Under the pieces are notes generated by a model. That model did no database searches, was not told where the DNA came from, and worked only from the letters and a program-made list of their open reading frames with translations. A stretch of DNA of 64,000 nt from Gemmata sp. (GTDB lineage: Bacteria; Planctomycetota; Planctomycetia; Gemmatales; Gemmataceae). A program made the translations under genes and the position numbers. Within the stretch, counting starts at the first letter, position 1; each line of letters opens with the position of its first letter. Positions 8,884 to 18,157 of this stretch are shown here, one piece after another. Where the stretch lies: assembly GCA_025055115.1 (NCBI GenBank), contig JANWYJ010000011.1, positions 19,082 through 83,081 on the forward strand, read 5' to 3'.

Positions 8884-9960
8884 TTACTTCACCCGACGAA
8901 TCCGATGGCTATTGGTATCGCCGATGTAGATACCGCCGTCGGGTCCGACGGCCACTCCATGCGGACGACCGAGCGTGGCTTCGGTTGCGGGTCCACCGTC
9001 ACCCAGACCCGGGGTTTTCGTGCGCCCTTTCCCCGCAATCGTGGTGATGATTCCGGTTTTGGCGTCGATGCGGCGAATGGCTTCATTTTCCGTATCCACG
9101 ATGTAGACGTTGCCATCGTTGTCGATGTCGAGTTCCTTCGGTCCATCGAAGGTCGCCTCGAGGGCTTTTCCGCCATCGCCGCTGTAGCCTCTTCGGCCCG
9201 TGCCGGCGAAGCGGCTAATTGTTCCGCGGGCAAGGTCGAGACGGCGAACACAGTGGCCGTTGCGTTCGACGAGAATAAGTGAGCCGTCGGGATGCATGGC
9301 GACGGCGCGGGGGCCAAACGTGGTGGCGTCTTTGAGGGGTCCACCGTCACCTGCGGTCACGCCTTTTCCATTACCCAGCAGCGTGTTGATCGTGCCGGTT
9401 TTCAGATCGACGACGCGGATGCGGTGTCCGGCGACATCAGCGATATAGAGTTGGCCCCGCTGATCCAAACAGATACCGTTGGGTTCGACGAGAAGGGCCT
9501 GATGAGCCGGTCCGCCATCGCCAGCATAGCCGGACTTGCCACCGGTACCAGCCACCGTGGAGATGATACCGGTTTTGGCATCGACCTTACGGATGCAATA
9601 GTTGAGGCGATCGACTATGTACAAATTGCCATCTGAATCAACCTTCACACCATACGGTTCATTGAGGCTGGCCTCCGTGGCTTTTCCGCCATCGCCCGCG
9701 AAGCCTTTCTGACCATTGCCCGCCACGGTGGTGATGATGCCGGTTTTCGCATCGACCTTGCGGACGCGGTGATTGAAGGTATCGGAGAAGTACATATGGC
9801 CCAGAGCATCGAACGTAACATCGAACGGCTGATTGAGTTCGGCTTGGGTCGCCGGCCCCCCATCGCCGGCAAAGCCCTTCTTCCCGGTGCCGACTGGGGA
9901 AGTGATCGTCGGCTGTGGCGCGGCCGCCACCGTCAGCAGAACCAAGGAGATCGTGAGCAT
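8884..9960 (-). CDS. Secreted NHL-repeat six-bladed beta-propeller protein
   Basis: 358 residues. A short signal peptide (LTISLVLLTVAAAPQP) is followed by about six repeats of roughly 55 residues. Each carries a V/IAGTG-x-GxxGDGGPA segment, then a P-x-GV...GNLYIVD...IRKVD...GIIT pattern, diagnostic of NHL propellers. Such proteins bind ligands, peptides or proteins at the periplasmic or outer surface; no catalytic residues are evident and the ligand is unknown. The start ATG is at 9960. Its GAGG ribosome-binding sequence lies in the second copy of a 25-bp duplication that also covers the pyc stop codon. It follows pyc by 39 nt on the same strand, so co-transcription is likely. Confidence 0.85.
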   Translation of the reverse strand: MLTISLVLLTVAAAPQPTITSPVGTGKKGFAGDGGPATQAELNQPFDVTFDALGHMYFSDTFNHRVRKVDAKTGIITTVAGNGQKGFAGDGGKATEASLNEPYGVKVDSDGNLYIVDRLNYCIRKVDAKTGIISTVAGTGGKSGYAGDGGPAHQALLVEPNGICLDQRGQLYIADVAGHRIRVVDLKTGTINTLLGNGKGVTAGDGGPLKDATTFGPRAVAMHPDGSLILVERNGHCVRRLDLARGTISRFAGTGRRGYSGDGGKALEATFDGPKELDIDNDGNVYIVDTENEAIRRIDAKTGIITTIAGKGRTKTPGLGDGGPATEATLGRPHGVAVGPDGGIYIGDTNSHRIRRVK

Positions 9961-10009
9961 GGCCTCTACCTCGATTATTCAAAATGGCCTACACCTCGAT
10001 CATTCCAAG
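9959..10009 (-). repeat. 25-bp tandem duplication bridging pyc stop and NHL start
   Basis: On the minus strand, GGAATGATCGAGGTGTAGGC (contains the pyc TGA) is followed 25 bp later by a related copy, GAATAATCGAGGTAGAGGCC, then ATG. The second copy supplies the GAGG ribosome-binding site and abuts the NHL start codon. Confidence 0.85.
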
Positions 10010-13000
10010 CGAATGACCAAATCCCCCGCTTCCACTTGCATGCCAGGGCGAACCAGAACCTCAGCGATCCGGCCAGGACGTTCGGCATGCAAGGTGGTTT
10101 CCATTTTCATAGCTTCCATGGTGAGCAGTTTCTGACCACTGGCAACTTCTTCGCCTGTGGCCACAGCGACGGCCACCACCGCGCCAGGCATCGGTGCGGC
10201 GATGTGCTTGGCATTGCCCGGCTCAGCTTTGGGGCGTGACTTGGCGACACGGCCACTGAGGGACTTATCGACAACAACCACTTCCCGCGGCTGACCGTTG
10301 AGTTCGAAGTACACGGTGCGGCGGCCGTCGGGCTGTGGCTCGCCCACCGTCAGAAACTTGATGATGAGCGTTTTGCCTGGTTCGATGTCGATACTCACTT
10401 CTTCCCCCGATTGAAGGCCGAAGAAGAAAACGGGCGTTGGTAGCACACTCAAATCGGAGTATTTTGCGACCGTTTCGGCATAATCCAAGAACACCTTGGG
10501 ATACAGCAAATAGGAGATGACATCATGATCGGTGGGTGGTCGCTGGAGTTTTTCGGCCAATTCGCGGCGCGTTTGGTCGAAGTCGGCCGGGGGAAGGATG
10601 GCGCCGGGGCGGTCGGTGAGGGGTTTGCGGCCACGGAGGATGCGCTTTTGCAACTCGGGCGGAAAGCCACCCGGGGGCTGACCGAGTTTGCCTTCAAAAA
10701 ACTCGACGACCGACTCAGGGAAGGCAATTTCACGCTGGGGGTCCAGAACCATCTCGGGCGTCAGATTGTTGGCCAGCATGAAAAGGGCCATATCACCGAC
10801 CACCTTGGATGTAGGGGTGACTTTGACAATGTCGCCAAACAGTTTGTTGACGGCCGCATACATCCGCCCCACTTCGGGCCAACGGTCGGCGATGCCGAGG
10901 GCTTGGGCCTGCTGATACAGGTTCGCGTACTGCCCACCGGGCATCTCATGCAGGTAAACCTCGGCGGAACTGGCCAATTGGCCCGTTTCAAACGGAGCGT
11001 AATACTTGCGCACCTTCTCCCAGTAGTTGGCGGTTTCTTGCAAGGTGTCGAAATTCAAACCGGTGTCATGCGCCGTGAAGCGTGCCGCTTCCACCAACGC
11101 ATTGAGACTGGGCTGCGATGTCACTCCTGCGACGGGAGCAAACGCACAATCGACGATGCTGACGCCCTCTTGGGCCGCCAGCAGATAGGCCGCAATCTGG
11201 CCGCCGGCGCAATCGTGTGTGTGGAAGTGAATCGGCACGCCGACTGCTTCGCGCAAGGCGCGGATCAGTTTCTGGGCCGCAAACGGCTTGAGCAAGCCGG
11301 CCATATCCTTGATCGCGAGCAAGTGCGTGCCTCGTTTTTCCAACTCTTTGGCCAAATTCACATAGTAGTTGAGGGAGTATTTATCCCGTTTGGGGTCGAG
11401 AATGTCGCCCGTGTAGCAGATCGCTGCTTCGCAAATGGCGTTGGTTTTCAGAACCGCGTCGATGGCCACTTGAATGTTTGGCAGCCAGTTGTTGGCATCG
11501 AAGATGCGGAAGATATCCATGCCGGCTTCCGCCGACAGGCGAATGAATTCGTGAACCACGTTATCTGGGTAGTTGGTGTAGCCGACAGCGCTTGCGGCTC
11601 GCACCAGCATCTGGAAGAGAATGTTCGGAATACGTTCGCGCAAGCGGGCCAGCCGGTCCCAGGGCGATTCTTTCAAGAACCGCATGGCTGTGTCGAATGT
11701 CGCGCCGCCCCACATCTCCAGAGAAAACAGGTCGGCATGCTCACGGGCATAGCGATCGGCAATCCCCAGCATGTCGATAGTGCGCATCCGCGTTGCCAGC
11801 AGCGATTGGTGAGCATCGCGCATCGTAGTATCGGTGATCAGCAGGCGCTTTTGCTGCTGGACCCACTGGGCAAACTTCGCTGGCCCCAATTGGCGAAAGA
11901 TATCGCGGGTGCCCTGGGGCAACGAGGTGGGAGGACTTGGTATTGCCGGCGACGCGGGGACCGACGCTCCCAAGTCGCTCATGGGTCGGGAGCGACCTTT
12001 CACGTCCGGATGACCATTAACGATGATGTCGGCAATGTACGACAACAACTTTGTAGCGCGATCACGACGCGCTTTGAATTGGAACAAATCGGGAGTTTCA
12101 TCAAGAAATCGCGTAGTAACATCACCAGCGACAAACTGCGGATGCTCGATCAGGTTCAGCAAAAACGGAATGTTGGTCTTCACCCCACGAACACGAAACT
12201 CCTGCAGACTGCGTTCCATGCGCATCACGCATTCGGCAAATGTCAACCCGCTGACAGTCACTTTGACGAGCAGCGAATCATAAAACGGCGTAATTACCGC
12301 CCCACCAAAAGCAGTACCAGCATCCAAACGAACGCCAGGTCCGCCACTGGAGCGATACGCGCTCAGTCGTCCATAATCGGGAACAAACCCATTGGCGGGG
12401 TCTTCGGTGGTCACGCGGCACTGAATGGCATAGCCGCGCGTGCTGATGGCGCTGGGCAGTAAGCCTACCCGGGGATGATGCAGCGGCAAACCGGAGGCAA
12501 TGAGGATTTGCGAACGGACAATATCGAAACCGGTCACCTGCTCTGTGACCGTGTGTTCGACCTGGATGCGTGGATTGACTTCGATGAAGTAGAACTTCTT
12601 CTCGTCGGTATCGTAGAGGAATTCGACCGTGCTGGCGTTGTCGATGCCGCAGGCGCGCCCGACCGCCATCGCCGCTTCCAAAATCGCCTCGCGCACGTCG
12701 CCAGGCAAACTCGGTGCGGGAGCGATTTCCACAACCTTCTGATGCCGGCGTTGGATGGAACAATCACGCTCATAGAGATGAACCAAACCCCCGTGCTTAT
12801 CGCCGATCAACTGGACTTCAATATGTTTGGCACGCTGAACGAATTTCTCCAAAAAGACATCGGGTACACCAAAGGCCGTGCGGGCTTCGCGTTGGGCCGA
12901 CTCCACCGCATCAGCGAGTTTATCAGGGCTGTGAACCACACGCATACCGCGGCCGCCGCCACCCATCGCGGCTTTCACAATCACCGGATAGCCAAGTTGC

Positions 13001-13470
13001 TCCGCGAGGGTTTTCGCTTCCTCCCAAGAGCGCAGCGGCGTATCGCTGCCAGATAGGACAGGTACTTGGGCTTTGCGGGCCATAGCCCGAGCGGTCACTT
13101 TATCGCCCAATTGTTCGAGAACTTCCACTCGTGGGCCGATGAAGGTGATCCCGGCCGCGGCACAGGCTCGTGCAAATTGCGCATTTTCGGACAGAAAGCC
13201 ATAGCCCGGATGAATCGCATCCACGCCCACGGCCTTGGCCAACTGAATCAACCCGGAAATGTCGAGATAGGCGCGAATCGGTTCCCCCGGTTTGCCCACC
13301 GGATAGGCTTCATCGGCTTTGAAGCGGTGCAAGGCAAAGCGGTCTTCATGCGAATAGATCGCCACCGTGCGAATACCCAACTCGTGGGCGGAACGAAAGA
13401 CGCGAATGGCGATCTCACTCCGGTTGGCCACTAAGAGCTTCTTAAAGGGTGCAGCAGGATTTTCTGGCAT
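10000..13470 (-). CDS. pyc: Pyruvate carboxylase
   Basis: 1156 residues, the full length of single-chain pyruvate carboxylase (ATP- and biotin-dependent carboxylation of pyruvate to oxaloacetate, cytosolic, anaplerotic). The N-terminal biotin carboxylase begins KKLLVANRSEIAIRVFR, with an ATP-grasp glycine loop (KAAMGGGGRGMRVV) near residue 170 and EVNPRIQVEHTVTE near 300. The carboxyltransferase domain begins LLITDTTMRDAHQSLLATR near 545, with EMWGGATFD and HFHTHDCAGG. The C-terminal biotinyl domain carries MEAMKMET, with the biotinylated lysine about 35 residues from the end. A proline/serine-rich linker (PASPAIPSPPTSLPQG) joins the first two catalytic domains. It lies downstream of the DUF1573 gene after a hairpin and upstream of the NHL gene. 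Confidence 0.97.
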   Translation of the reverse strand: MPENPAAPFKKLLVANRSEIAIRVFRSAHELGIRTVAIYSHEDRFALHRFKADEAYPVGKPGEPIRAYLDISGLIQLAKAVGVDAIHPGYGFLSENAQFARACAAAGITFIGPRVEVLEQLGDKVTARAMARKAQVPVLSGSDTPLRSWEEAKTLAEQLGYPVIVKAAMGGGGRGMRVVHSPDKLADAVESAQREARTAFGVPDVFLEKFVQRAKHIEVQLIGDKHGGLVHLYERDCSIQRRHQKVVEIAPAPSLPGDVREAILEAAMAVGRACGIDNASTVEFLYDTDEKKFYFIEVNPRIQVEHTVTEQVTGFDIVRSQILIASGLPLHHPRVGLLPSAISTRGYAIQCRVTTEDPANGFVPDYGRLSAYRSSGGPGVRLDAGTAFGGAVITPFYDSLLVKVTVSGLTFAECVMRMERSLQEFRVRGVKTNIPFLLNLIEHPQFVAGDVTTRFLDETPDLFQFKARRDRATKLLSYIADIIVNGHPDVKGRSRPMSDLGASVPASPAIPSPPTSLPQGTRDIFRQLGPAKFAQWVQQQKRLLITDTTMRDAHQSLLATRMRTIDMLGIADRYAREHADLFSLEMWGGATFDTAMRFLKESPWDRLARLRERIPNILFQMLVRAASAVGYTNYPDNVVHEFIRLSAEAGMDIFRIFDANNWLPNIQVAIDAVLKTNAICEAAICYTGDILDPKRDKYSLNYYVNLAKELEKRGTHLLAIKDMAGLLKPFAAQKLIRALREAVGVPIHFHTHDCAGGQIAAYLLAAQEGVSIVDCAFAPVAGVTSQPSLNALVEAARFTAHDTGLNFDTLQETANYWEKVRKYYAPFETGQLASSAEVYLHEMPGGQYANLYQQAQALGIADRWPEVGRMYAAVNKLFGDIVKVTPTSKVVGDMALFMLANNLTPEMVLDPQREIAFPESVVEFFEGKLGQPPGGFPPELQKRILRGRKPLTDRPGAILPPADFDQTRRELAEKLQRPPTDHDVISYLLYPKVFLDYAETVAKYSDLSVLPTPVFFFGLQSGEEVSIDIEPGKTLIIKFLTVGEPQPDGRRTVYFELNGQPREVVVVDKSLSGRVAKSRPKAEPGNAKHIAAPMPGAVVAVAVATGEEVASGQKLLTMEAMKMETTLHAERPGRIAEVLVRPGMQVEAGDLVIRLE

Positions 13471-13554
13471 TCCAACTCGCCCTACAAAAAAACCGAGTCA
13501 CAGGATGTTTCAGAGAATTGATAGGAACCAACAGGGCCGACACCAAATCAGAAA

Positions 13555-13577
13555 GCCCACCCGGCTCCAGGGTGGGC
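13555..13577 (-). terminator. Hairpin between DUF1573 gene and pyc
   Basis: Perfect 8-bp stem GCCCACCC / GGGTGGGC with a 7-nt loop, 37 nt past the DUF1573 stop on the minus strand. It is followed by TTTC, only a weak T tract, so termination or attenuation ahead of pyc is plausible but not certain. Confidence 0.5.
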
Positions 13578-13613
13578 CTTCAAGGTATCGTTGAGTTCCG
13601 CACAGGAAGAATA

Positions 13614-14600
13614 CTACTTGGGAAGAACCTGGGCTGTCACGGGAACAACCACCACGGGTTGATCGGGATTGTCGGTGACAATTGTCACAACCTGGTTTAA
13701 GCCACCCACTTCCTGTGGGCTGACAATGATCGTGATGGTATGTGATGCTTGCGCGACTTCACGATCGACCTTCACGCGCAGCGGCCCCTCAGCCCCTTGA
13801 ACTTCCACGATCTTAAATGGCTTTTTTCCCTCCAGCGTCACGATTTGTTGAGCATCCCGACCGGGCGTGAGCGGACCGAACGAGACCGCGTCCGGTTTGA
13901 CCGAAACCACGGGGACCACATTGACGGTCACAGGGATACGCAACTTCGCCACCGCCGCATTGTTGGTTTCGAGGTAAATATCAGAGGTCCAATTGCCGAT
14001 GGGGCAATCTTTATCCAATTGTGCGGTGACTTCGTAGGTGACGATGGTTCCGCTGCGGGAGCTGAGTTTGAAGTCGGCTTTCACATACGCCCCAGTACTG
14101 GTGGCCTTCTCCACTTTCCAATTGGGATCGCTCGTGAAGGTCACTTTAGTACTGACGGTGCCACCCTGCCCTTTAGCGACCGTCCCAAAGGCCAATGTAT
14201 CTGGCGACATCAGCAAATCGTCGCGGGTGATGGTGGTCACTTTCAGGGCGACTTCTTCCAGATGAGGACGATAAACCGGAACGAAGATGGTGACTGTTTT
14301 CGGAATTCCCGCATGTTGAATCCGCCGGGTGTCCATATATGCGATAACCGCAGCCGTTTGCCCCGGCTCGACTTTGTTGGCGGTTAACGCGGGCGTGACA
14401 CAACCGCAGGAGACACGCGGCTGGCCCACAGTGATAGTTTGAGTCGTAGTGTTGGTGAAGCGGAAGTAATGGACTAACACCGTCCCTTTCGGGCTTATGC
14501 CGAAATCTTTTTCCTTTTCCGCAAATAACTCCACCGGTCCAGCCAAGACCCCGTGGCTGCAACACATGACGACGATCCAACCCAACAGGTAGCGGGTCAT
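13614..14600 (-). CDS. DUF1573 domain secreted protein
   Basis: 328 residues with an N-terminal signal peptide (YLLGWIVVMCCSHGVLAG). Residues about 20-125 match the DUF1573 pattern: DFG-like opening, FRFTNTTTQTITVGQPRVSCGCVTP with the hallmark SCGC, then ...PGQTAAVIAYMDT. The rest is beta-rich, Ig-like repeats ending PDQPVVVVPVTAQV. DUF1573 proteins are abundant in planctomycetes and Bacteroidetes, exported and of unknown function. The start is ATG 14600 with a G-run upstream. It lies 207 nt downstream of comF on the same strand. Confidence 0.85.
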   Translation of the reverse strand: MTRYLLGWIVVMCCSHGVLAGPVELFAEKEKDFGISPKGTVLVHYFRFTNTTTQTITVGQPRVSCGCVTPALTANKVEPGQTAAVIAYMDTRRIQHAGIPKTVTIFVPVYRPHLEEVALKVTTITRDDLLMSPDTLAFGTVAKGQGGTVSTKVTFTSDPNWKVEKATSTGAYVKADFKLSSRSGTIVTYEVTAQLDKDCPIGNWTSDIYLETNNAAVAKLRIPVTVNVVPVVSVKPDAVSFGPLTPGRDAQQIVTLEGKKPFKIVEVQGAEGPLRVKVDREVAQASHTITIIVSPQEVGGLNQVVTIVTDNPDQPVVVVPVTAQVLPK

Positions 14601-14806
14601 AGTGGTTTCCCCCCTCGACTGCTTCTGGCCCCCCCGGCCTGACGCAGTCGGTTATTCATTGGTAGCATACTGGAACCATCTAGCTGAGCCAAAAAGCGCC
14701 CGAGTTCCGTGATCTTCTCGATTGCCATGACGACCCTATTCGGCACGACGCATCCATTCGATACGACCCTCACGGGCTGGCCGCGCAGGCGCAGTCGGGA
14801 CAATTG

Positions 14807-15547
14807 TCAATCACGGGCGAGCACGGCTACAAATACCCGGGCTGCTCCCGCGTGGCGGAGGGTCTGTGCGGCTTCGCTCAGTGTGCTGCCGGTCGTCATC
14901 ACATCGTCCACGAGTAAAAGGGTGCGTCCGGCCAGTTTTGCGCCCCGGCGAACACAAAACGCCCCACGCACATTGTCGCGGCGGGCCGCCCGGGAGGGTT
15001 GTAGCTGTTGTGGCGTGGAGCGCACGCGCCGCAACACCCGCGGCCAGAAAGGTAGGCTCAAATAGCGTGCCAATTCCCGGGCCACGGCCTCGGCTTGATT
15101 ATATCCGCGGGTCCACTTTCGCCGCCAATGCAAGGGAACTGGCACAACGCCGTCGATCTCTGAGCAGGGCAGAAGACCTCCCCGAGATTCCGCCCACACC
15201 CGGCCTAACATCTCGGCCAATCCTTCCCCGGAAGCCGCTTTGATCCGCAAAATGGCTTCGCGAAGACGACCGGTATACGGGCCGAGACGAAAAACCCGCT
15301 CAAAGGGGAACGAAACTGCTCGGCAATGCGGGCAACCGCCGTCGACCAAGGTGTGCGGACCAATCGTTTGACCGCAGCGCGGGCAGCTTTCATGGCCATC
15401 GCCAGTGATTGCGCGATAACAGGGGCCGCACAAACCATGCCGGAGCCACTCCGGCGGCTGCTCGAGGGCATCACACACCAAACAGGCGTTGGGATAAATC
15501 CACGCCAGCAGTTGGCGGACCATCTCCGTCGCCCAAGGTCCTAACAT
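14807..15547 (-). CDS. comF: ComF family phosphoribosyltransferase-like protein
   Basis: About 246 residues from ATG 15547; an in-frame ATG at 15592 would add 15 residues. An N-terminal zinc-binding cluster (CLVCD, CGPCY, CPRCG, CPHC) is followed by a type I phosphoribosyltransferase fold with the PRPP loop LLVDDVMTTGST near the C-terminus. ComF in naturally competent bacteria helps transforming single-stranded DNA enter the recombination pathway. In most genomes the role of this family is undetermined, and no other competence gene is visible here. Located between the histidine kinase and DUF1573 genes. Confidence 0.85.
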   Translation of the reverse strand: MLGPWATEMVRQLLAWIYPNACLVCDALEQPPEWLRHGLCGPCYRAITGDGHESCPRCGQTIGPHTLVDGGCPHCRAVSFPFERVFRLGPYTGRLREAILRIKAASGEGLAEMLGRVWAESRGGLLPCSEIDGVVPVPLHWRRKWTRGYNQAEAVARELARYLSLPFWPRVLRRVRSTPQQLQPSRAARRDNVRGAFCVRRGAKLAGRTLLLVDDVMTTGSTLSEAAQTLRHAGAARVFVAVLARD

Positions 15548-15643
15548 GGCGCAGCCACTTCCGCAGTCGCCGTCAAAGGACGGCTTGGCCAAAGACTAAA
15601 TTTCATCGTAAATCGCGGTTCCGATGATTCTCAAGACGTGAGA

Positions 15644-15742
15644 ATCAAGAAACCATCGCCTGCAGCCGACTCAACATGCCGTGCGCTTCCGGCTCGATGA
15701 GGTGCCGGTCAACAATTAAGAAACCATCGCCCAAAGTCGACG
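15644..15742 (-). repeat. 71-bp-spaced direct repeat downstream of the histidine kinase gene
   Basis: AAGAAACCATCGCC occurs at 15647-15660 and again at 15718-15731, with weaker similarity extending to about 28 bp. It lies in the 156-nt gap between the kinase stop codon (15749) and the comF start region. Confidence 0.65.
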
Positions 15743-15748
15743 GAAAGG

Positions 15749-17422
15749 TTACGCGGACTGCCGATCGCAGAAATCGAGTGTGATGGACCGGGGCAAGGTG
15801 AGAAGAAAGCGCGTCGGAGCATCCGGCGCTGGCTGGTATCGAAGATCGCCGCCGTTTTGACGGATCAATTGCCATGCTGTCGGCAGGCCTAACCCCCGTT
15901 TGCGTCCGGCCGAGCGGCCGCAATAGAACGGATCAAAGGCGTGTTCGCGATCGGTTGCGGATAGTCCAGGCCCACTATCTTCCACAATCAGATGAACGTA
16001 ATCCTCGTCGGCTTCGCAACACCGGAGTCGAACCCAGCCATTCTCGCCCGCGGCTTCGATGGCATTGCGGACCACGGCGGCCAGAGCATGTTTGGTCTGC
16101 GCAAAATCGCAGCGAACGCACGTCATGGCTGTGTCGGCCCTAATGTCAAGCCGGACATGGCGTTCATGAGCATCTTGTTGGAGTTCGTCACGCACAGCCG
16201 TCAGGAGGTCAGCCAGTGCGACGCGCCGCGGTTGAGGTTGCGGTGGCCGGGCAAACTGCATCAGATCGCGCAAAATACTAGCAATGCGCTGAGATTGCCG
16301 GATGATGGCTTGCAGGGCTTCGCCACGAACCGGGTCGGGTTCCGTTCGGAAAAGCCGCTGCGCATGACCACTGATAATCGCCAACGGGTTATTGATTTCA
16401 TGTCCAGCTCCGGCGGCCAATTCGGCCAGCGCCGCCAATTTGGCGTCGTGTGCGCGCCGTTCCACCTCTTGACCCATTTGGGCAACGGCGTCGAGCAGGT
16501 GGTCGAGCCGGTCTTCCAAACGAACGATGAGTGCAGCGCCGTTACGCCGGCGGCTCTCCGCCGCCATCTTCAACAAATTCCGCAATAACGGAACCGCATG
16601 GGGGGGAGTGGATTGCGACGGTCCAGTTGATGACTCGGTTGGCCGCAAAGTCTCATCCCGCCAAAACTGTTCCAACTGCTGAGAGGAAAGGTGCAATTCG
16701 CGTAATAAATCGTCGCGGTTTGCCCCCTCGGTAAGGGCCAGCGCAAGCCCTCGGCGTTCGGCTTCCAGAAGGGCCAGTTGGGCGACCGCGAACAATCCAC
16801 GATCAGCGATGACAGTTCTCACCGCATCGACCGGCAAGTTCAAGTGACCCACGGTCGTAGTGATCCAGTCTGGCAAGCGCCAGCGAGCGGTCAGACGCCG
16901 GGCGATGGCGTTTTGATCCAATCCCCAGACATGCTGTTGTATCGCGGGTGCTGCGGGTGATTCAGGATCGTGCAATGGTTCGGCGGCTGTGCCAGGATCG
17001 ATGGCGGCCACGGCCAACCAACCCAATGGTGCCAGGCGAACAACCGCCACCGCTTGATCAGGAACCGCCTGCCGGGTGATGGTGGCAAGTTTTCGGGCCA
17101 AAGGAACCGCAGACTGCATCAAGCGCTGGTAGCGCTGCATCAGTTCGGCGTGGGGCGGAATCCACACCTGCGGGGTTGTGGCCAAAAAAGCAGCCGCGGC
17201 ATCCGCTAACGACGAAGAAACGAGGGATGAGGGGCAAAACAACCCGGTGGCCGGGTGCGGAGCTGCGGGCACGAAACGGAGAAGAAATGCCAATAGCGCC
17301 GGATCGGTCGGACAGGTCCGAGCCAACGTAGCCGGCTGCTCCGCCAACTGGATAAGGCTCTCCGTGTTTGGGCACAACCACGGCAACGCCGCCGCGGATC
17401 GGCCCACCGCCATCCCTGACAC
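15749..17422 (-). CDS. HDOD-like / sensor histidine kinase
   Basis: 557 residues with no membrane segment, so probably cytosolic. Residues about 15-250 resemble an HDOD domain (WGLDQNAIARRLTARWRLPDWI is a typical HDOD helix pair). A short coiled stretch leads to a HisKA helix with phospho-acceptor His341 in GAGHEINNPLAIISGHAQRL. The HATPase domain follows: N box VVRNAIEAAG, G1 EDSGPGLS, G2 GLGLPTAWQLI. The partner response regulator is encoded 154 nt upstream on the same strand, which suggests a dedicated two-component pair. The signal is unknown; HDOD domains usually bind signalling ligands or partner proteins. Confidence 0.88.
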   Translation of the reverse strand: MSGMAVGRSAAALPWLCPNTESLIQLAEQPATLARTCPTDPALLAFLLRFVPAAPHPATGLFCPSSLVSSSLADAAAAFLATTPQVWIPPHAELMQRYQRLMQSAVPLARKLATITRQAVPDQAVAVVRLAPLGWLAVAAIDPGTAAEPLHDPESPAAPAIQQHVWGLDQNAIARRLTARWRLPDWITTTVGHLNLPVDAVRTVIADRGLFAVAQLALLEAERRGLALALTEGANRDDLLRELHLSSQQLEQFWRDETLRPTESSTGPSQSTPPHAVPLLRNLLKMAAESRRRNGAALIVRLEDRLDHLLDAVAQMGQEVERRAHDAKLAALAELAAGAGHEINNPLAIISGHAQRLFRTEPDPVRGEALQAIIRQSQRIASILRDLMQFARPPQPQPRRVALADLLTAVRDELQQDAHERHVRLDIRADTAMTCVRCDFAQTKHALAAVVRNAIEAAGENGWVRLRCCEADEDYVHLIVEDSGPGLSATDREHAFDPFYCGRSAGRKRGLGLPTAWQLIRQNGGDLRYQPAPDAPTRFLLTLPRSITLDFCDRQSA

Positions 17423-17575
17423 GGCACACTCCTTCGTGGGAAATCAACCAGCGAGGGGCTTAACACCACCCGGACAAAGCTTCCGATGGCGGGAACGAAC
17501 CACGGCCGGTCCTAGGTCGCGGGCGATACCGACGCTTCGTTACCGCCATCGTCATATCGCTTCGACAACGGTTCA

Positions 17576-18157
17576 TCAGGCTAAAACACCAGTTTCCATC
17601 TCCAGCTGCAGGCAAATCTGCTCGATGAGATGGTCGACATCAAAGGGTTTGCGAATGAACTCATCAGCCCCCGCCAGCTTGAGTTCCTGGATTTTATCTT
17701 CTTCGATCATGCCAGAGATGCAGATAATCCGCACATCCTCCATACTCGGATCGGCACGAACGCGGTGGCACACTTCCTTCCCGTTGATGTCGGGCAGCAT
17801 GACATCGAGAATGATAAGGTCGGGATGATAATCCTTGACCATCATTCCCGCATCGAAGCCGTTGGAAGCGATCCGCACTTCAAAGCGGCCATCGGCCTGA
17901 AGAGCGTCGTTGACCAGGGCGACGATGTCCGGTTCGTCGTCGACCAGAAGAATTTTTCTCTTACCGCTCTCAAGAGCGTCGGTCGGAATGCCGTTATCTT
18001 TCATGAACTTGTACAACGACTCCCGGGGGATGCGGCGGAACTTGCTGCCGGGCACCCGGAACCCTTTGAGCTGACCATTGTCGAAGCAGCGGATGATCGT
18101 CTGTTGGGAGACTTTGCAAATCTTCGCCGCTTCGCCAGTTGTGAACACCGTCTTCAT
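17576..18157 (-). CDS. Response regulator with N-terminal excisionase-type HTH
   Basis: 193 residues from ATG 18157, chosen because AGGTGG lies about 9 nt upstream and the HTH starts right there; an in-frame start at 18376 would add 73 unconserved residues. Residues 1-55 are a MerR/excisionase-like helix-turn-helix (TTGEAAKICKVSQQTIIRCF, then FRVPGSKFRRIP). Residues 68-185 are a CheY-like receiver: acidic DD at 73-74, phospho-acceptor Asp118 in LIILDVMLPD, and lysine in FIRKPFD. The DNA-binding domain before the receiver is the reverse of the usual OmpR/NarL order. Probably phosphorylated by the adjacent kinase. A perfect inverted repeat 94 nt upstream could be its own operator (inference). 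Confidence 0.88.
   Translation of the reverse strand: MKTVFTTGEAAKICKVSQQTIIRCFDNGQLKGFRVPGSKFRRIPRESLYKFMKDNGIPTDALESGKRKILLVDDEPDIVALVNDALQADGRFEVRIASNGFDAGMMVKDYHPDLIILDVMLPDINGKEVCHRVRADPSMEDVRIICISGMIEEDKIQELKLAGADEFIRKPFDVDHLIEQICLQLEMETGVLA

Noticed and set aside
10525..12462. Long open frame of about 645 codons on the plus strand
   Set aside because: It lies entirely antisense to the well-supported pyruvate carboxylase gene, and its translation has no family resemblance; this is expected in GC-rich coding DNA.
14597..14803. 68-codon minus-strand frame between DUF1573 and comF
   Set aside because: No ribosome-binding site, no recognisable motif, and overlap with the DUF1573 start region.
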